Positions 8,811 through 17,594 of a stretch of DNA of 64,000 bases are shown here, in pieces; position 1 is the first letter of the stretch, and every line of letters begins with the position of its first letter. The translations under genes were made by a program, and so were the position numbers. The stretch lies in NCBI GenBank assembly GCA_000403335.2, contig KE159629.1, positions 693,736-757,735 of the forward strand, written 5' to 3'. Origin of the DNA: Lachnospiraceae bacterium MD335 (GTDB lineage Bacteria; Bacillota; Clostridia; Lachnospirales; Lachnospiraceae). The notes below the pieces were generated by a model. It saw only the letters and a program-made list of their open reading frames with translations. It did no database searches and was not told the origin of the DNA.

Positions 8811-9140
8811 CTATTTGAAAAACGCCTTAACATATGCCAACGTCTTCTCCAACAAATCTTCAGGTATTTTCTCCACAAACTGAATATTCCTACTGATTAA
8901 ATCCAAACACTTCATATGTTCCGTCAGTATCACACCTGTCGTTTTCGTTCTATCGTCTAAAGGGATATGCAGCGGAAATTTGTTGCTTCTATTTGTAATC
9001 GGACACACCACAGCAAATTTAGTTCTCGCAAAAAACTGCTCATTACTAATAACTACTCCAGGTCTTCTTCCTGCTTGTTCATATCCTGATTGTTGGCTAA
9101 AATCCAAAAATACAATATCTCCTTGTTTCGGATTATACAT
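8811..9140 (-). CDS. mazF: MazF-type mRNA interferase toxin (copy 1)
   Basis: About 109 residues. GDIVFLDF at the start, GRRPGVVISN, VVCPITN and HIPLDD are classic MazF/PemK motifs; the family cleaves mRNA. Start is ATG 9140, overlapping the TAA of mazE (TAATG), with GGAAG upstream; GTG 9146 is too close to that site. Nearly identical to the copy at 53994-54320 (about 9 residue differences). Confidence 0.92.
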   Translation of the reverse strand: MYNPKQGDIVFLDFSQQSGYEQAGRRPGVVISNEQFFARTKFAVVCPITNRSNKFPLHIPLDDRTKTTGVILTEHMKCLDLISRNIQFVEKIPEDLLEKTLAYVKAFFK

Positions 9141-9385
9141 TACCACACTTCCTTTCCAACAGGAGAACCCCAGTCAAATTCCTCAGCTACATATTCTCCG
9201 TCATAATCTTTGAATATATCTTCTAATGTCAATTCCTTTTTCTCTTTGACTTTTGTAATTACAATATTATCATCGACACGGTTAAGTTCCACAAGGTCAT
9301 TTTCCATCATTCCTAATGCTTCAAGAAATGCTTTTGGTATTCTTATCCCCTGTGAATTTCCCCATTTCTGAATTGTTGCTTGCAT
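9140..9385 (-). CDS. mazE: MazE-type antitoxin, AbrB-like (copy 1)
   Basis: 81 residues starting ATIQKWGNSQGIRIPKAFLE, the swapped-hairpin AbrB/MazE DNA-binding domain, with an acidic C-terminal tail that would bind MazF. Start is ATG 9385 with GGAAGGAGA upstream; the longer frame to 9460 would run through the promoter. It neutralises MazF and should repress its own promoter. Confidence 0.92.
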   Translation of the reverse strand: MQATIQKWGNSQGIRIPKAFLEALGMMENDLVELNRVDDNIVITKVKEKKELTLEDIFKDYDGEYVAEEFDWGSPVGKEVW

Positions 9386-9409
9386 AAAATCATCTCCTTC
9401 CATACATTT

Positions 9410-9438
9410 AGTATATACAATAGTATATACATTGTCAA
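9410..9438 (-). promoter_or_regulatory. mazEF promoter with repeat operator (copy 1)
   Basis: Minus strand: TTGACA (9438-9433), 17 bp, TATACT (9415-9410). The spacer and -10 contain two direct repeats of TGTATATACTA spaced 12 bp, each holding the palindrome GTATATAC, a probable MazE operator. The same site is conserved at 54590-54618. Confidence 0.8.
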
Positions 9439-9497
9439 TGACTTTATACGAAAAATGCACTAACCATAGATTAGCGCATTTAACTTTATTCTAATAT

Positions 9498-9965
9498 TTA
9501 ACCTAACTCCTTAAATTCCCCCTCCTGAATAGAAATTTCAATATCAAATTTTGTGTTCTCGCCCGCAACTATCTTAATTCTATTGTTTCCACTTTCTACA
9601 TTCAAAGTGCTTTGAATAGGCTCTGACATTTCGGTGTCACATTCAGCAATGATTGAAACATCTCCCTTTGGATTTATCAATACCAGTTTCATCTTTCCAG
9701 AGGAAACATTTATTGTGTATGTTATATCTAAAGATTTATCTTCCTCTGCGTCAAAAACCCATATGGTGTCCATACCCTCCATTTTTTCAACGCTTGCCGT
9801 AAAATGTCCGTCCTCTGCTGTTTGTTCATAATTATTAAGGTTATATGAATTTGTATTACTTGCTATTTTTATATCGTTGTCATATATGGCAACCATAGGA
9901 TTTGCACAACCTGTCATTAAACAAACAGCAATCATTCCTGCACCAAGCATTTTTTTAATTTTCAT
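9498..9965 (-). CDS. Predicted lipoprotein, 155 aa
   Basis: Starts MKIKKMLGAGMIAVCLMTGC: a positively charged N-terminus, hydrophobic stretch and lipobox LMTGC, so it should be lipid-anchored outside the membrane after residue 19. The rest is beta-rich (DITYTINVSSGKMKLVLINP, then RIKIVAGENTKFDIEIS), without a known catalytic motif. GGAGGT precedes the ATG. Function not recognised. Confidence 0.7.
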   Translation of the reverse strand: MKIKKMLGAGMIAVCLMTGCANPMVAIYDNDIKIASNTNSYNLNNYEQTAEDGHFTASVEKMEGMDTIWVFDAEEDKSLDITYTINVSSGKMKLVLINPKGDVSIIAECDTEMSEPIQSTLNVESGNNRIKIVAGENTKFDIEISIQEGEFKELG

Positions 9966-10041
9966 AATGTACCTCCATAAGCTACGATTTATTCAATTAA
10001 GATACTACCACAATCACGCCTATATTTCTATCACATTTTCA

Positions 10042-10874
10042 TTAAATTTCTTCCTCCCTCCGCTTAATCTTGCCTTGTTGCCTGTTATGCTGTCGGCTCT
10101 CGTTCTGAAGCTCCCTTTCAAGGTTCTTTTTGTTATAACTGATAACTTCCGCATACGCTAATTCTGTGGCGGTCTTAGTCTGCTCTTTGCCGATACTGTC
10201 ATACTCGGACTGCAAAGACTGTATTTCCGTTTTCCACTGTTTCGGCGTTATCTTTTCGCCGTTCTGTAAAAGGCTCTGCATACGCTCCTTTAATTTGGGG
10301 TATTTCGATAAGCTGTCTTTATGCTCCTTATCGTATCGCATTTTCGCAAACCCTTTGAGTGACTGGCTCTCCTTATAGGTGGCTTGGATCGGCGCAAAGA
10401 GGGCATACATTTTTGACAGTTCCTTTAATCGGCTTAGTTTCTGTCCCTTTGAAAGATGTACCGTTTCCAACTGCTGATATTTCTGCTCTCTGTCCTCTGT
10501 GAATTTCGCAAGGCTCTCAAAGCTGTCTATCTTCCTTGTCGTGATAAACTTCTCCGCATTGTCGGCTGACTGCGAATCCAATGCAGTTGCATTGGATTTG
10601 CGGTTACGGTCGGATATTTTTCTTAGGCGCTTTCCGCTGACAATCGGCAAGTCAAGTCTGCCTTTGCGCTCCCTTACCTTTGCAATCATCTCCATGGCTT
10701 CATTCTTCACGCTGACCACTGTATTCTTAATCTGCGTACTTTTGTACGTTGCGTACTGTGCGCTGTGAAGTTCCTGCTTGGCAAGCATGAGCATTTCTTT
10801 TACCTGTTCCAACAGCATATTGTTCTTGATGATTTCCCGATTGATGTTGCCCCTCTCTGTCTGTATACCTGGAT
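10042..10874 (-). pseudogene. Mobilisation relaxase, C-terminal remnant
   Basis: The frame is open from the IS3 boundary (about 10874) and reads QTERGNINREIIKNN, then a long charged helical tail ending RQQGKIKRREEEI. RGNINREI lies right after the catalytic domain in MobA/MobL-like relaxases of Firmicutes elements, so this is the C-terminal half of such a gene. The catalytic Tyr and His-triad part was cut off by the IS3 element. An internal ATG at 10818 gives 258 residues, but no DNA-nicking activity is expected. Confidence 0.65.
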
Positions 10875-11830
10875 TGTCAACACTTTTTTAGACAACTTTT
10901 TTAAGGTTGTTTTCCCTGTATTGCACTGGGGTTTGATACCCCAAAGAGGAGTGGATTCTGTGATGGTTATACCAGTGTACATAATCCCATAACTTCTGTT
11001 TCAGTTCTGATAAATCTACAAATGTTTCATTCCATACGAATTCTGTTTTTATGATCTTAAATGTCGCTTCTGCTACTGCATTGTCATAAGGGCATCCTTT
11101 CTGGCTCAGGGAACGCTCTATGTGAAGCGTTTCCAGCAGTTCCTCAATTGTCTGGTTTTTGAATTCATTTCTACGATCTGTGTGGAACAGGCGGATATCT
11201 TCAACGCCTTCTTCCACGCTTTGGAATGCTGCTTTTACAAGTTCCCCTGTTTTATGCTCGCCCGCACTGTAGCCTATGATTTCCCAGTTAAACAGGTCAA
11301 CAAGTACACATATGTAATTCCACTGTGCTCCCACTCTTACATATGTTAAATCGCTTACCACAACATTTCTATATTCCCTTCCATGAAATTGGAGGTCCAG
11401 AACATTTTCTGTTTTAGATTCATTGCAGGTGTCTTTATGTGGCTTGAATTGCGCGGTTGTGTAATTGGAAACAAGTCCTTCCTGCCTCATGAACCGCCCG
11501 ATTCGGCGTCTGGATACCTGCTTCCCTGCGTTCATCAGCTCCTTCTTTATCTTGCGTGTGCCATAATTCTCGCGACTCGCCCGGAATATTTCTGTAATTT
11601 CGGATGCAGGCTCGGATTTGTCGGGCTTTTGTTTTGCTTCGTAATAATAAGTGCTTCTGTTTGCCTGTAGGACGCGGCACAGTGCTGATACAGAGTATTT
11701 GTGGGCATTTGCCTTGATCACATTTACTTTCGTCCTAAGATCAGCGCCGCTTGTTTTAAAATATCGTTCTCCATTTTGCTATCCAGTGTTAGCGCAAGTT
11801 CAATGTGCTACAACTTTTTAGTTGTTTTCT
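10875..11830 (-). mobile_element. IS3-family element, internally damaged
   Basis: One end begins TGTCAACACTTTTTTAGAC at 10875. The element contains a full-length OrfB but only the last residues of OrfA (LDSKMENDILKQAALILGRK, about 11727-11785), followed by sequence that no longer codes for OrfA. The far end is therefore uncertain. It interrupts the relaxase gene on one side and abuts the decayed sigma/HTH genes on the other. Confidence 0.7.
10888..11721 (-). CDS. IS3-family transposase OrfB
   Basis: 277 residues, typical length. HTH_21 region (YSVSALCRVLQANRSTYYY, RENYGTRKI) and an rve-type DDE domain: D in VVSDLTYVR, D in FHTDRRNEF, E in NAVAEATFKIIK. The usual HTDRGNEF is HTDRRNEF here, a substitution beside the second catalytic Asp. 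OrfB is normally made by frameshifting from OrfA, which is missing, so the element is probably immobile. Confidence 0.88.
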   Translation of the reverse strand: MIKANAHKYSVSALCRVLQANRSTYYYEAKQKPDKSEPASEITEIFRASRENYGTRKIKKELMNAGKQVSRRRIGRFMRQEGLVSNYTTAQFKPHKDTCNESKTENVLDLQFHGREYRNVVVSDLTYVRVGAQWNYICVLVDLFNWEIIGYSAGEHKTGELVKAAFQSVEEGVEDIRLFHTDRRNEFKNQTIEELLETLHIERSLSQKGCPYDNAVAEATFKIIKTEFVWNETFVDLSELKQKLWDYVHWYNHHRIHSSLGYQTPVQYRENNLKKVV

Positions 11831-11895
11831 TTGTAAATGCCCAAACAGGAAATCGAATCCTGTGTGTGTTGCTTGCTCCTGCCGGGCAGTTCTTG

Positions 11896-12087
11896 TTATG
11901 CTATACTATCCAGCATTTCATCGGTAATCTCATTAATTGATGTCACAAGAAAATTGACAACGTAAATATCAATGACGGCGATTCGGATTCGCTTGCTGTA
12001 ATGCCATAAAACCTTGTCTACGGCTTCCGGCTCTCCGCTGGTCGCCCAAACAATCGTTTCATAGGGTAAAAGGTTCGGATTCCCCAT
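11896..12087 (-). pseudogene. Conjugative-transposon HTH protein, N-terminal remnant
   Basis: ATG at 12087 starts MGNPNLLPYETIVWATSGEP and continues EAVDKVLWHYSKRIRIA, which matches the beginning of the small HTH protein encoded after the sigma-like gene in Tn916-like elements. After RIRIA the reading changes to unrelated sequence up to the stop at 11896. Truncated by a deletion. Confidence 0.6.
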
Positions 12088-12347
12088 GTGAAAGCACCTC
12101 CATTTCTTTGCGCAGAAGTTCTGACCGCATACCGTAATGGTGTGTTCTTCATAGGGTGCTTCAAAATATTCATCCGTTGTGCCTAAAGGGTAAAACTTTT
12201 CTTCTGTGAGGTATTCAAGGGATATTTCTCTTTTGTGCCGCCTGTGCTGGTCACGCCATGCTATAATAGCTGCATTGGGATAACAATTCTGCAAGAGCCG
12301 TGAAACGTATACATGATGTGTTCCTTGTATGCTTCCGTGCAAGGCAT
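12059..12347 (-). pseudogene. Conjugative-transposon sigma-70-like protein, decayed
   Basis: From ATG 12347 (behind AAAGGGGGAA) the frame reads MPCTEAYKEHIMYTFHG and stops. One frame over it continues AAIIAWRDQHRRHKREISLE and YLTEEKFYPLGTTDEYFEAP. After CGQ a further jump leads to ELLRKEMEVLSHGESEP and a stop at 12059-12061. Together these are the start, middle and end of the sigma-like regulator of Tn916-type elements, with a frameshift near 12290 and an internal deletion near 12115. Confidence 0.65.
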
Positions 12348-12466
12348 AAATAATTCCCCCTTTCCTCTACTGGAAATAGTGTCAACGGGTTACTTATACT
12401 GAAAAGGGGCGGTAGCATTTTTACTGTCCTCCCCTTAACTGCCTATCAAAAATTATTGATGATATA

Positions 12467-13105
12467 TCATTTCTCATTGTTAGATGGTAATGTTTGCATG
12501 AGGGCAAAGAAAGATTCCGCCTTCCCGGTACTAAAATACTCATACCAAAATTCCAGTGTGTCTGATTGAAAAACTCCTAAACGCTCAATGATTTGTTTTG
12601 CCCACAACAGAGATCCTGTAGAATTTGCAGTAATAAGGTTATTATCTGCTACAGATGGCTCATCAATATAGAAATTCTGTCCTTTATAGGTGGGTGAAAA
12701 CATTTCAAGAAAACCCTGTCCATTACTGGTATGCCGACGATTATCCAGCCATCCAAAATTAGCAAGTGCAGTAGTAGCCCCACAAATTGCCCCAACCGTA
12801 GCTCCTATAGAGAGAAATTCGCTTGCCTTTTTCATGATTGCACCATGTTTTGGGTCATTCCATGTATCTGCACCTGGTAACAGCAATACGCTTGTTTCAC
12901 TTACAACAACATCATCAATCAAACAATCGGGTATGACGGTTAGCCCTCCCATTGTATGGATCGGTTCTTTTGAATAACTGACAGTTTTAAGCGATACACA
13001 CTCAGCGTCCTTTTTGAAAAACCGCCCGGAATGCAGCTCCGAAGTAACATAACCCAATTCCCAATCGGCTAAAGTTTCAAGAACATAAACATAGATTGTA
13101 AACAT
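12467..13105 (-). CDS. DJ-1/PfpI-family (class I glutamine amidotransferase-like) protein
   Basis: 212 residues. Nucleophile elbow GAICGATTAL (Cys about 108) and nearby His in NRRHTSNG match the DJ-1/PfpI fold; SVLLLPGADTWN is the glycine turn before it. Members act as peptidases, glyoxalases or stress chaperones; the exact activity cannot be told. GGAGA precedes the ATG. Divergent from the WYL regulator at 13224, with 118 bp between the starts, so that protein probably controls it. Confidence 0.85.
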   Translation of the reverse strand: MFTIYVYVLETLADWELGYVTSELHSGRFFKKDAECVSLKTVSYSKEPIHTMGGLTVIPDCLIDDVVVSETSVLLLPGADTWNDPKHGAIMKKASEFLSIGATVGAICGATTALANFGWLDNRRHTSNGQGFLEMFSPTYKGQNFYIDEPSVADNNLITANSTGSLLWAKQIIERLGVFQSDTLEFWYEYFSTGKAESFFALMQTLPSNNEK

Positions 13106-13223
13106 AAATCTCCTCCATTTTCATTGCTTCATTGATTTGTTTGCCTTTTTATTGTATCATGTAATTGCTGACAACATTATGGCAACAATATTTGGAATAA
13201 ATAATTTTGAAAGGCGGCTCAAA

Positions 13224-14156
13224 ATGAAAATTGACAGGCTCGTTAGCATTATCATGGTGCTTCTTGATAAAGAGCGTATAGGGGCGCAAGAATTAGCGGA
13301 TATGTTTGAAGTATCTCCCCGCACAGTTTACCGGGATATAGATACTATCAACATGGCGGGGATTCCTATTCGTTCAATATCGGGAGTGGGCGGCGGCTTT
13401 GAAATTATGCAAAAATATAAAATTGATAAAAATGTTTTTTCAACTGCTGACCTTTCCGCTATCCTGACGGGGCTTTCAAGCCTTTCAGACATGATACGGG
13501 GGAATGAGCTAATAAACGCCCTTGCAAAAGTCAAAAGTTTTATCCCTGCTGATAAAGCAAATGACATAGAATCAAGAACAAATCAGATGTGTATAGATTT
13601 AAGCACTTGGATTGGCAACCAGAATACACAATCATATTTGGAGATTATCAAAACAGCTTTACAGGATTGCAGACTGGTTTCCTTTGAATATATAGCACAT
13701 CAAGGAAAGAAAACTATACGGACAGTTGAGCCGTACCAGCTTGTTCTAAAAAGCGGTCATTGGTATTTTCAAGGATATTGCCTTATACGAAATGATTTTC
13801 GTTTATTTAGATTATCCCGCATATCAAATTTACATATGGAAAAGGAAAATTTTACACCACGGGATTATCAAAAACCGATTTTAGACTTTGAGGAAACTCT
13901 GAAATCCATGCAAATATCAATAAAAATTCGTATTCATAAATCTATCATGGACAGGGTTCTTGATTATTGTACTTATGAACACTTTTCTCCCGATGACGGC
14001 GAATATTACATTGTTGATTTCCCATTTATAGAGAATGAATATTACTACGATATTCTTCTTAGTTTTGGTGATAAATGTGAGTGCTTGGAGCCCTTAAATA
14101 TTCGTGCCAAAATGAAGCGTAGAATACATGATGTAGCTGCCATATATGAAAATTAG
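13224..14156 (+). CDS. YafY-type WYL-domain transcriptional regulator
   Basis: 310 residues from ATG 13224. An N-terminal HTH_11 domain (GAQELADMFEVSPRTVYRDI) is followed by a WYL domain (about 140-215: VSFEYIAHQGKKTIRTVEPY, GHWYFQGYCLIRNDFRLFRL) and a C-terminal WCX extension. The frame is open further upstream to 13137, but MKIDRLVSIIMVLL is the normal family start. WYL proteins respond to small ligands or nucleic acid. It likely regulates the divergent PfpI gene. Confidence 0.88.
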   Translation: MKIDRLVSIIMVLLDKERIGAQELADMFEVSPRTVYRDIDTINMAGIPIRSISGVGGGFEIMQKYKIDKNVFSTADLSAILTGLSSLSDMIRGNELINALAKVKSFIPADKANDIESRTNQMCIDLSTWIGNQNTQSYLEIIKTALQDCRLVSFEYIAHQGKKTIRTVEPYQLVLKSGHWYFQGYCLIRNDFRLFRLSRISNLHMEKENFTPRDYQKPILDFEETLKSMQISIKIRIHKSIMDRVLDYCTYEHFSPDDGEYYIVDFPFIENEYYYDILLSFGDKCECLEPLNIRAKMKRRIHDVAAIYEN

Positions 14157-14247
14157 AATATTTTTAGCTATCTTAACAAGATATAAATGATGAGCGGGCT
14201 TCCGCCGACATAGGCACTGTGGGAATGTGCATATCTTATGGGGTTGT

Positions 14248-14318
14248 GGGAAAGTCTGTTTGCAGAATGTGAAAAAGCTGCACTTTAGCTTTTCCATGTT
14301 CTGTGAACGGACTTTCCC
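14248..14318. repeat. Long imperfect inverted repeat
   Basis: GGGAAAGTCTGTT at 14248 pairs with the region ending GAACGGACTTTCCC at 14318. Inner arms AAAAAGCT and AGCTTTT also pair, giving about 30 bp of stem with a short loop. It lies between the WYL gene and a truncated tetR, and may be the end of a lost element or a bidirectional terminator. Confidence 0.5.
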
Positions 14319-14401
14319 ATCATTTCTGTATTTACTTGTTTCGGACATAAAATCCTGAAGTATGTCTTTTATGTCTGCTGATTTCTCAATCCATGCACTT
14401 G

Positions 14402-14662
14402 CTATAAACTGTGAAATGTAGGGTGCTTTTTCAGGCTTTCTGCTTCCATTATGCTCGATGTCAAAACCCGGTCAAATAAATCCGATTTTTCACTAAATGC
14501 CCCTTGCTGAAAAGACTCCGTGATGACTTTTTCGGAATATGCAAGCAGGTGCGCATATAGTTTTTTCTTATTCCCGAAATATTGAAAAACAGATGCTTTT
14601 GAAATATCAGCAGCAACAGCAATATCATTGAAAGATGCCTTGTTATAGCCGTAAGATCCCAT
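14402..14662 (-). pseudogene. TetR-family regulator, truncated at both ends
   Basis: GSYGYNKASFNDIAVAADIS plus KASVFQYFGNKKKLYAHLL is the TetR HTH with its signature second half. The first helix is missing (a stop lies 23 codons before the ATG), and the ligand domain is absent after SLKKHPTFHSL. Probably a relic at the border between the accessory patch and the core chromosome. Confidence 0.7.
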
Positions 14663-14733
14663 TCCCCGATACGCTCTGTTTCCTTCTTTCTATGAACGGA
14701 AATACGCTTCGGCAGAAATAGATGATTTCTCCC

Positions 14734-16401
14734 TTATTTCTCCCACTGCTGCAGCACGGAAACAAACGCCGGAATCAGCTGTTTCTTTCTCGACACCAAA
14801 TTTTTCAGCACAAACACTTTCTGCTCTTTGGGCATCCGAAATGCCTCCCGTACAAGCGCATTCGCACGCTCACCAAAGCAAAGAAGTTCTGTCTTTTCAT
14901 ATACGATATTCGTAAGCATGAAAAAGCACATATCCACCTCAAGCTCTGAAAACTTCTCCTTAATATAAGGCACAATTTTTTCTTTGATTTCGTCCAGCTC
15001 AATACTGTTCATCGAATTAATCTGACCAACCCTGAATTCAAAACCATTTGCCGAAAAGCTCTTATTGTCCTGCTTAAAAATTTCGTCCGCATCCTTATCG
15101 CCCAAATTACTTCCCGCACCAAACATGTCAAGCGCAAACTCCTCCGGCTCCACACCACAAATTTCCGCCAGTCTGTATGCCGCCGCCTTGTCAACCTCCG
15201 TCACCGTCGGGGAGCGGAACATCAGTGTATCCGAAATAATTGCCGCCATCATAAGCCCTGCGATATTTTGGGGAACCTCCACACCCTTTTCCTGATACAT
15301 CTGATAAATAATTGTCGCCGTACAGCCAAGCGGCTGATTCCTGAAATATACCGGTGCCACCGTCTCAAGCGTACCAATCCTGTGGTGGTCAATCACCTCC
15401 AAAATATCTGCAAACTCAATGCCGTCCACCGTTTGGGATACCTCATTATGATCTACAAGAATCAACTGTTTCCGGCGCAGATTAAGCAGCATCCGGCGGG
15501 AAATCATACCTACATAATTCTCTTCCTCATCCAATACGGGAAAATCGTGGTACCGCTTCTTTTTCATTATTGCACGGATGTCCTCCGTCTTATCCGTAAT
15601 TTTAAAGGTGGTCAGCTTTTCCCGCCTCATAAAATACCCAATTGGCATACTCTGATTGACAAATCTTGCCACCGTAGCCGTATCATAAGGCGTACTGATA
15701 ATCACACAGTTGTGCTCTGCCGCAAAAATCTGAATGGTCTTTGACACCTTCGCCCCCATCGTAATCAGTACGCACGCCGCTCCCATCTCAATTGCACAAA
15801 GCTGCGTCTCATAGCGGTTCCCCAAAATGACCATATCCCCCGTATGAATATAGTCCTCTAACACGTCCGGATTTGCCGTTGCTATTACCACGTCACCGCT
15901 CTCAAAATAACCGCTCTCATCACCTACAACCATCTGTGCGTCAAGCGTCTCCAGTATATTTTTATAAGAAGTCCTCGCCCGCGACAAAATCGCATTGTCA
16001 TACACGTCCATATAGGCATTGGCAATATCCCCGATTGTGATAATGCCGACAAGCTTTTTTCCCTCTATGACGGGCAGTGTCACATCGCCTCTGTCACGCA
16101 TCAAATGCCATGCCTTTTTCAGAGACACATCCTGTGTCACACCCTCCACGTCATTCATGTCAATATCGCGCACATCCGTCATAACATCATGCAGATAAAC
16201 GGGCGACTCCGCATGAAATGCATTCAGCACATACTGTGTCTCCTGATTCACCTGCCCAGCTCTCGCCGGAATATAATCACAGCCGTCATCACACGCATTT
16301 TTCAAATATGCATACGCAACCGCGGAACAAATCGAATCCGTATCGGGATTTTTGTGCCCCACTATGTATACAGGTCTTCTTGCACTTTCTGAATTTTCCA
16401 T
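14734..16401 (-). CDS. ppaC: Family II inorganic pyrophosphatase with CBS and DRTGG regulatory insert
   Basis: About 555 residues, versus about 310 for the short form. GHKNPDTDSICSAVAY is the DHH metal site. CBS domains are at about 70-125 and 255-305, with a DRTGG-type segment between. The catalytic domain resumes with VDHNEVSQ, IDHHRIG and IISDTLMF, and the C-terminal DHHA2 domain follows. It hydrolyses pyrophosphate in the cytosol with Mn or Co; the insert binds adenine nucleotides in known homologues. Start ATG 16401 follows GGAGGTC; the upstream TTG overlaps that site. Confidence 0.93.
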   Translation of the reverse strand: MENSESARRPVYIVGHKNPDTDSICSAVAYAYLKNACDDGCDYIPARAGQVNQETQYVLNAFHAESPVYLHDVMTDVRDIDMNDVEGVTQDVSLKKAWHLMRDRGDVTLPVIEGKKLVGIITIGDIANAYMDVYDNAILSRARTSYKNILETLDAQMVVGDESGYFESGDVVIATANPDVLEDYIHTGDMVILGNRYETQLCAIEMGAACVLITMGAKVSKTIQIFAAEHNCVIISTPYDTATVARFVNQSMPIGYFMRREKLTTFKITDKTEDIRAIMKKKRYHDFPVLDEEENYVGMISRRMLLNLRRKQLILVDHNEVSQTVDGIEFADILEVIDHHRIGTLETVAPVYFRNQPLGCTATIIYQMYQEKGVEVPQNIAGLMMAAIISDTLMFRSPTVTEVDKAAAYRLAEICGVEPEEFALDMFGAGSNLGDKDADEIFKQDNKSFSANGFEFRVGQINSMNSIELDEIKEKIVPYIKEKFSELEVDMCFFMLTNIVYEKTELLCFGERANALVREAFRMPKEQKVFVLKNLVSRKKQLIPAFVSVLQQWEK

Positions 16402-16448
16402 AACCGACCTCCGCAAACTTCTTAAATTCTTTGACTTTTTATATGAAT

Positions 16449-16477
16449 ATCCTACATATATTATTGCTTAAAGTCAA
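16449..16477 (-). promoter_or_regulatory. Promoter of the pyrophosphatase gene
   Basis: Minus strand TTGACT (16477-16472), 17 bp, TAGGAT (16454-16449), 48 bp before the start. It overlaps the oppositely oriented promoter at 16464-16492. Confidence 0.6.
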
Positions 16478-16492
16478 GCAACTTGTTATAAT
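16464..16492 (+). promoter_or_regulatory. Promoter of the 16565-17021 genes
   Basis: TTGCTT (16464-16469), 17 bp, TATAAT (16487-16492). The two divergent promoters share their -35 region, so polymerase binding to one should hinder the other. Confidence 0.65.
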
Positions 16493-16564
16493 AATGTAAT
16501 AATTGGGTAACAGTTTAGCAACAACCCACCATTGAGAATACTACGACAAAGGGGCAAATGAGAA

Positions 16565-16768
16565 ATGAAAAGATTTGAAAAATACACTGTGTTAGAGCTT
16601 GAACAGCTTGAAAAGGTCAAAAAAATCGGCGAATACTACGGAAATTCTCCGGAGCTCAAATCCGCATGTCAGGAAGCATACCAGCTATACCGCTCGGGAA
16701 AAATCTCCGCAGAATGCTACGGCAGCATTTATTCAGACGCTTTTGATAATTATTTGGCACAGATTTAA
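16565..16768 (+). CDS. Small hypothetical protein, 67 aa
   Basis: Mostly helical and charged: FEKYTVLELEQLEKVKKIGE, then SACQEAYQLYRSGKISAECY. No membrane segment and no known motif. AAGGGGC lies upstream. It is followed after 10 bp by another small gene and a terminator, so the two form an operon. Family not recognised. Confidence 0.6.
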   Translation: MKRFEKYTVLELEQLEKVKKIGEYYGNSPELKSACQEAYQLYRSGKISAECYGSIYSDAFDNYLAQI

Positions 16769-16778
16769 AGAGGTACTT

Positions 16779-17021
16779 ATGGATATACATGACACAATAA
16801 AACAGGCTTCGACTACGCCCGCAAAGCCAAAAAGCAAAAAGATTGACACCATGCGAATGAAGGATATTATTGCACAGCTCTCGGACGTCATCTATCTGTT
16901 GTGCAATGCCAAATCGGCAAACATCACCACCATATTTGACCAGTTTACCAATATTACCCGTGAAGAACGCGAAGCACTGAATATTATATTTCCAAATGAT
17001 GAAGACGAGGAAGACAATTAA
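16779..17021 (+). CDS. Small hypothetical protein, 80 aa
   Basis: Start at ATG 16779 behind GAGGT; a longer frame to 16599 overlaps the upstream gene and is rejected. It has a basic N-terminus (TTPAKPKSKKIDT), a helical middle (MKDIIAQLSDVIYLLCNAKS) and a very acidic end (NDEDEEDN). Family not recognised; it may bind protein or RNA. Confidence 0.6.
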   Translation: MDIHDTIKQASTTPAKPKSKKIDTMRMKDIIAQLSDVIYLLCNAKSANITTIFDQFTNITREEREALNIIFPNDEDEEDN

Positions 17022-17030
17022 TCAGACATA

Positions 17031-17066
17031 TAAAACCCCCAAGCCATACGGTTTAGGGGTTTTCTT
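17031..17066 (+). terminator. Rho-independent terminator
   Basis: AAAACCCCCAAGCC pairs with GGTTTAGGGGTTTT and is followed by CTTTTTC. It ends the two-gene operon and may also work for the convergent DUF6465 gene. Confidence 0.85.
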
Positions 17067-17075
17067 TTTCTGAAA

Positions 17076-17594
17076 TTAATACAGACTGATACCTGACGCG
17101 TAGCCGTCAATCACATAATAAGCCATATTCTCCTCCGGCTTAATATAAACTTCAATATTCTTTACGGAAGCTGCCGAATGACCTTCTGCTGCATAAGCAT
17201 CCTTTACACGGTTGATAATGTCTTCCATAGACAAATCACCCTTGCCGCCCAACTGCAAAACAATCTTCTGTGAAGCTGCCGCCTTTGTTGTCTTTGCAGC
17301 TTTCGGCTCTGTCTCTTTCTTTGCCGCTGCCTTTGTTGTCTTCTTTGCCGCTGCAGTCTTTGTTGTCTTTTTCGCCGCTGCTTTCGGTGCAGGCTTTGCT
17401 TCTGCCTGAACCTCTGCCTCCGCTGCCTTTACTTCCGGTTTTTCCTCCGCCTTTACGGCGCTGACTGTCTCTGCCGCTACAGCCTCAGGCGCTGCCTCCG
17501 CCTTTACTTCAGTCTCTGCCGGCTTTACGGCGCTGACTGCCTTTTTTTCTACTGCTCTCTTTGCTGCTGTGTTTTTTTCTACTTTTTTTCTCAC
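17076..17594 (-). CDS. DUF6465 protein with histone-like Ala/Lys-rich tail
   Basis: 172 residues. Residues 1-107 are low-complexity Ala/Lys/Glu with KKTTKTAAAKKTTKAAAKKE repeats, like bacterial histone-H1-like tails. The last 65 residues (ASQKIVLQLGGKGDLSMEDI to the end, GYASGISLY) are a folded domain found in Lachnospiraceae (DUF6465). Start is GTG 17594 with GGAGAGGT upstream. The tail could bind nucleic acid; function unproven. Confidence 0.8.
   Translation of the reverse strand: MRKKVEKNTAAKRAVEKKAVSAVKPAETEVKAEAAPEAVAAETVSAVKAEEKPEVKAAEAEVQAEAKPAPKAAAKKTTKTAAAKKTTKAAAKKETEPKAAKTTKAAASQKIVLQLGGKGDLSMEDIINRVKDAYAAEGHSAASVKNIEVYIKPEENMAYYVIDGYASGISLY

Noticed and set aside
17212-17464. Plus-strand ORFs opposite the DUF6465 gene
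   Set aside because: Poly-Ala/Val and Leu/Pro mirror translations of the Ala/Lys-rich tail.
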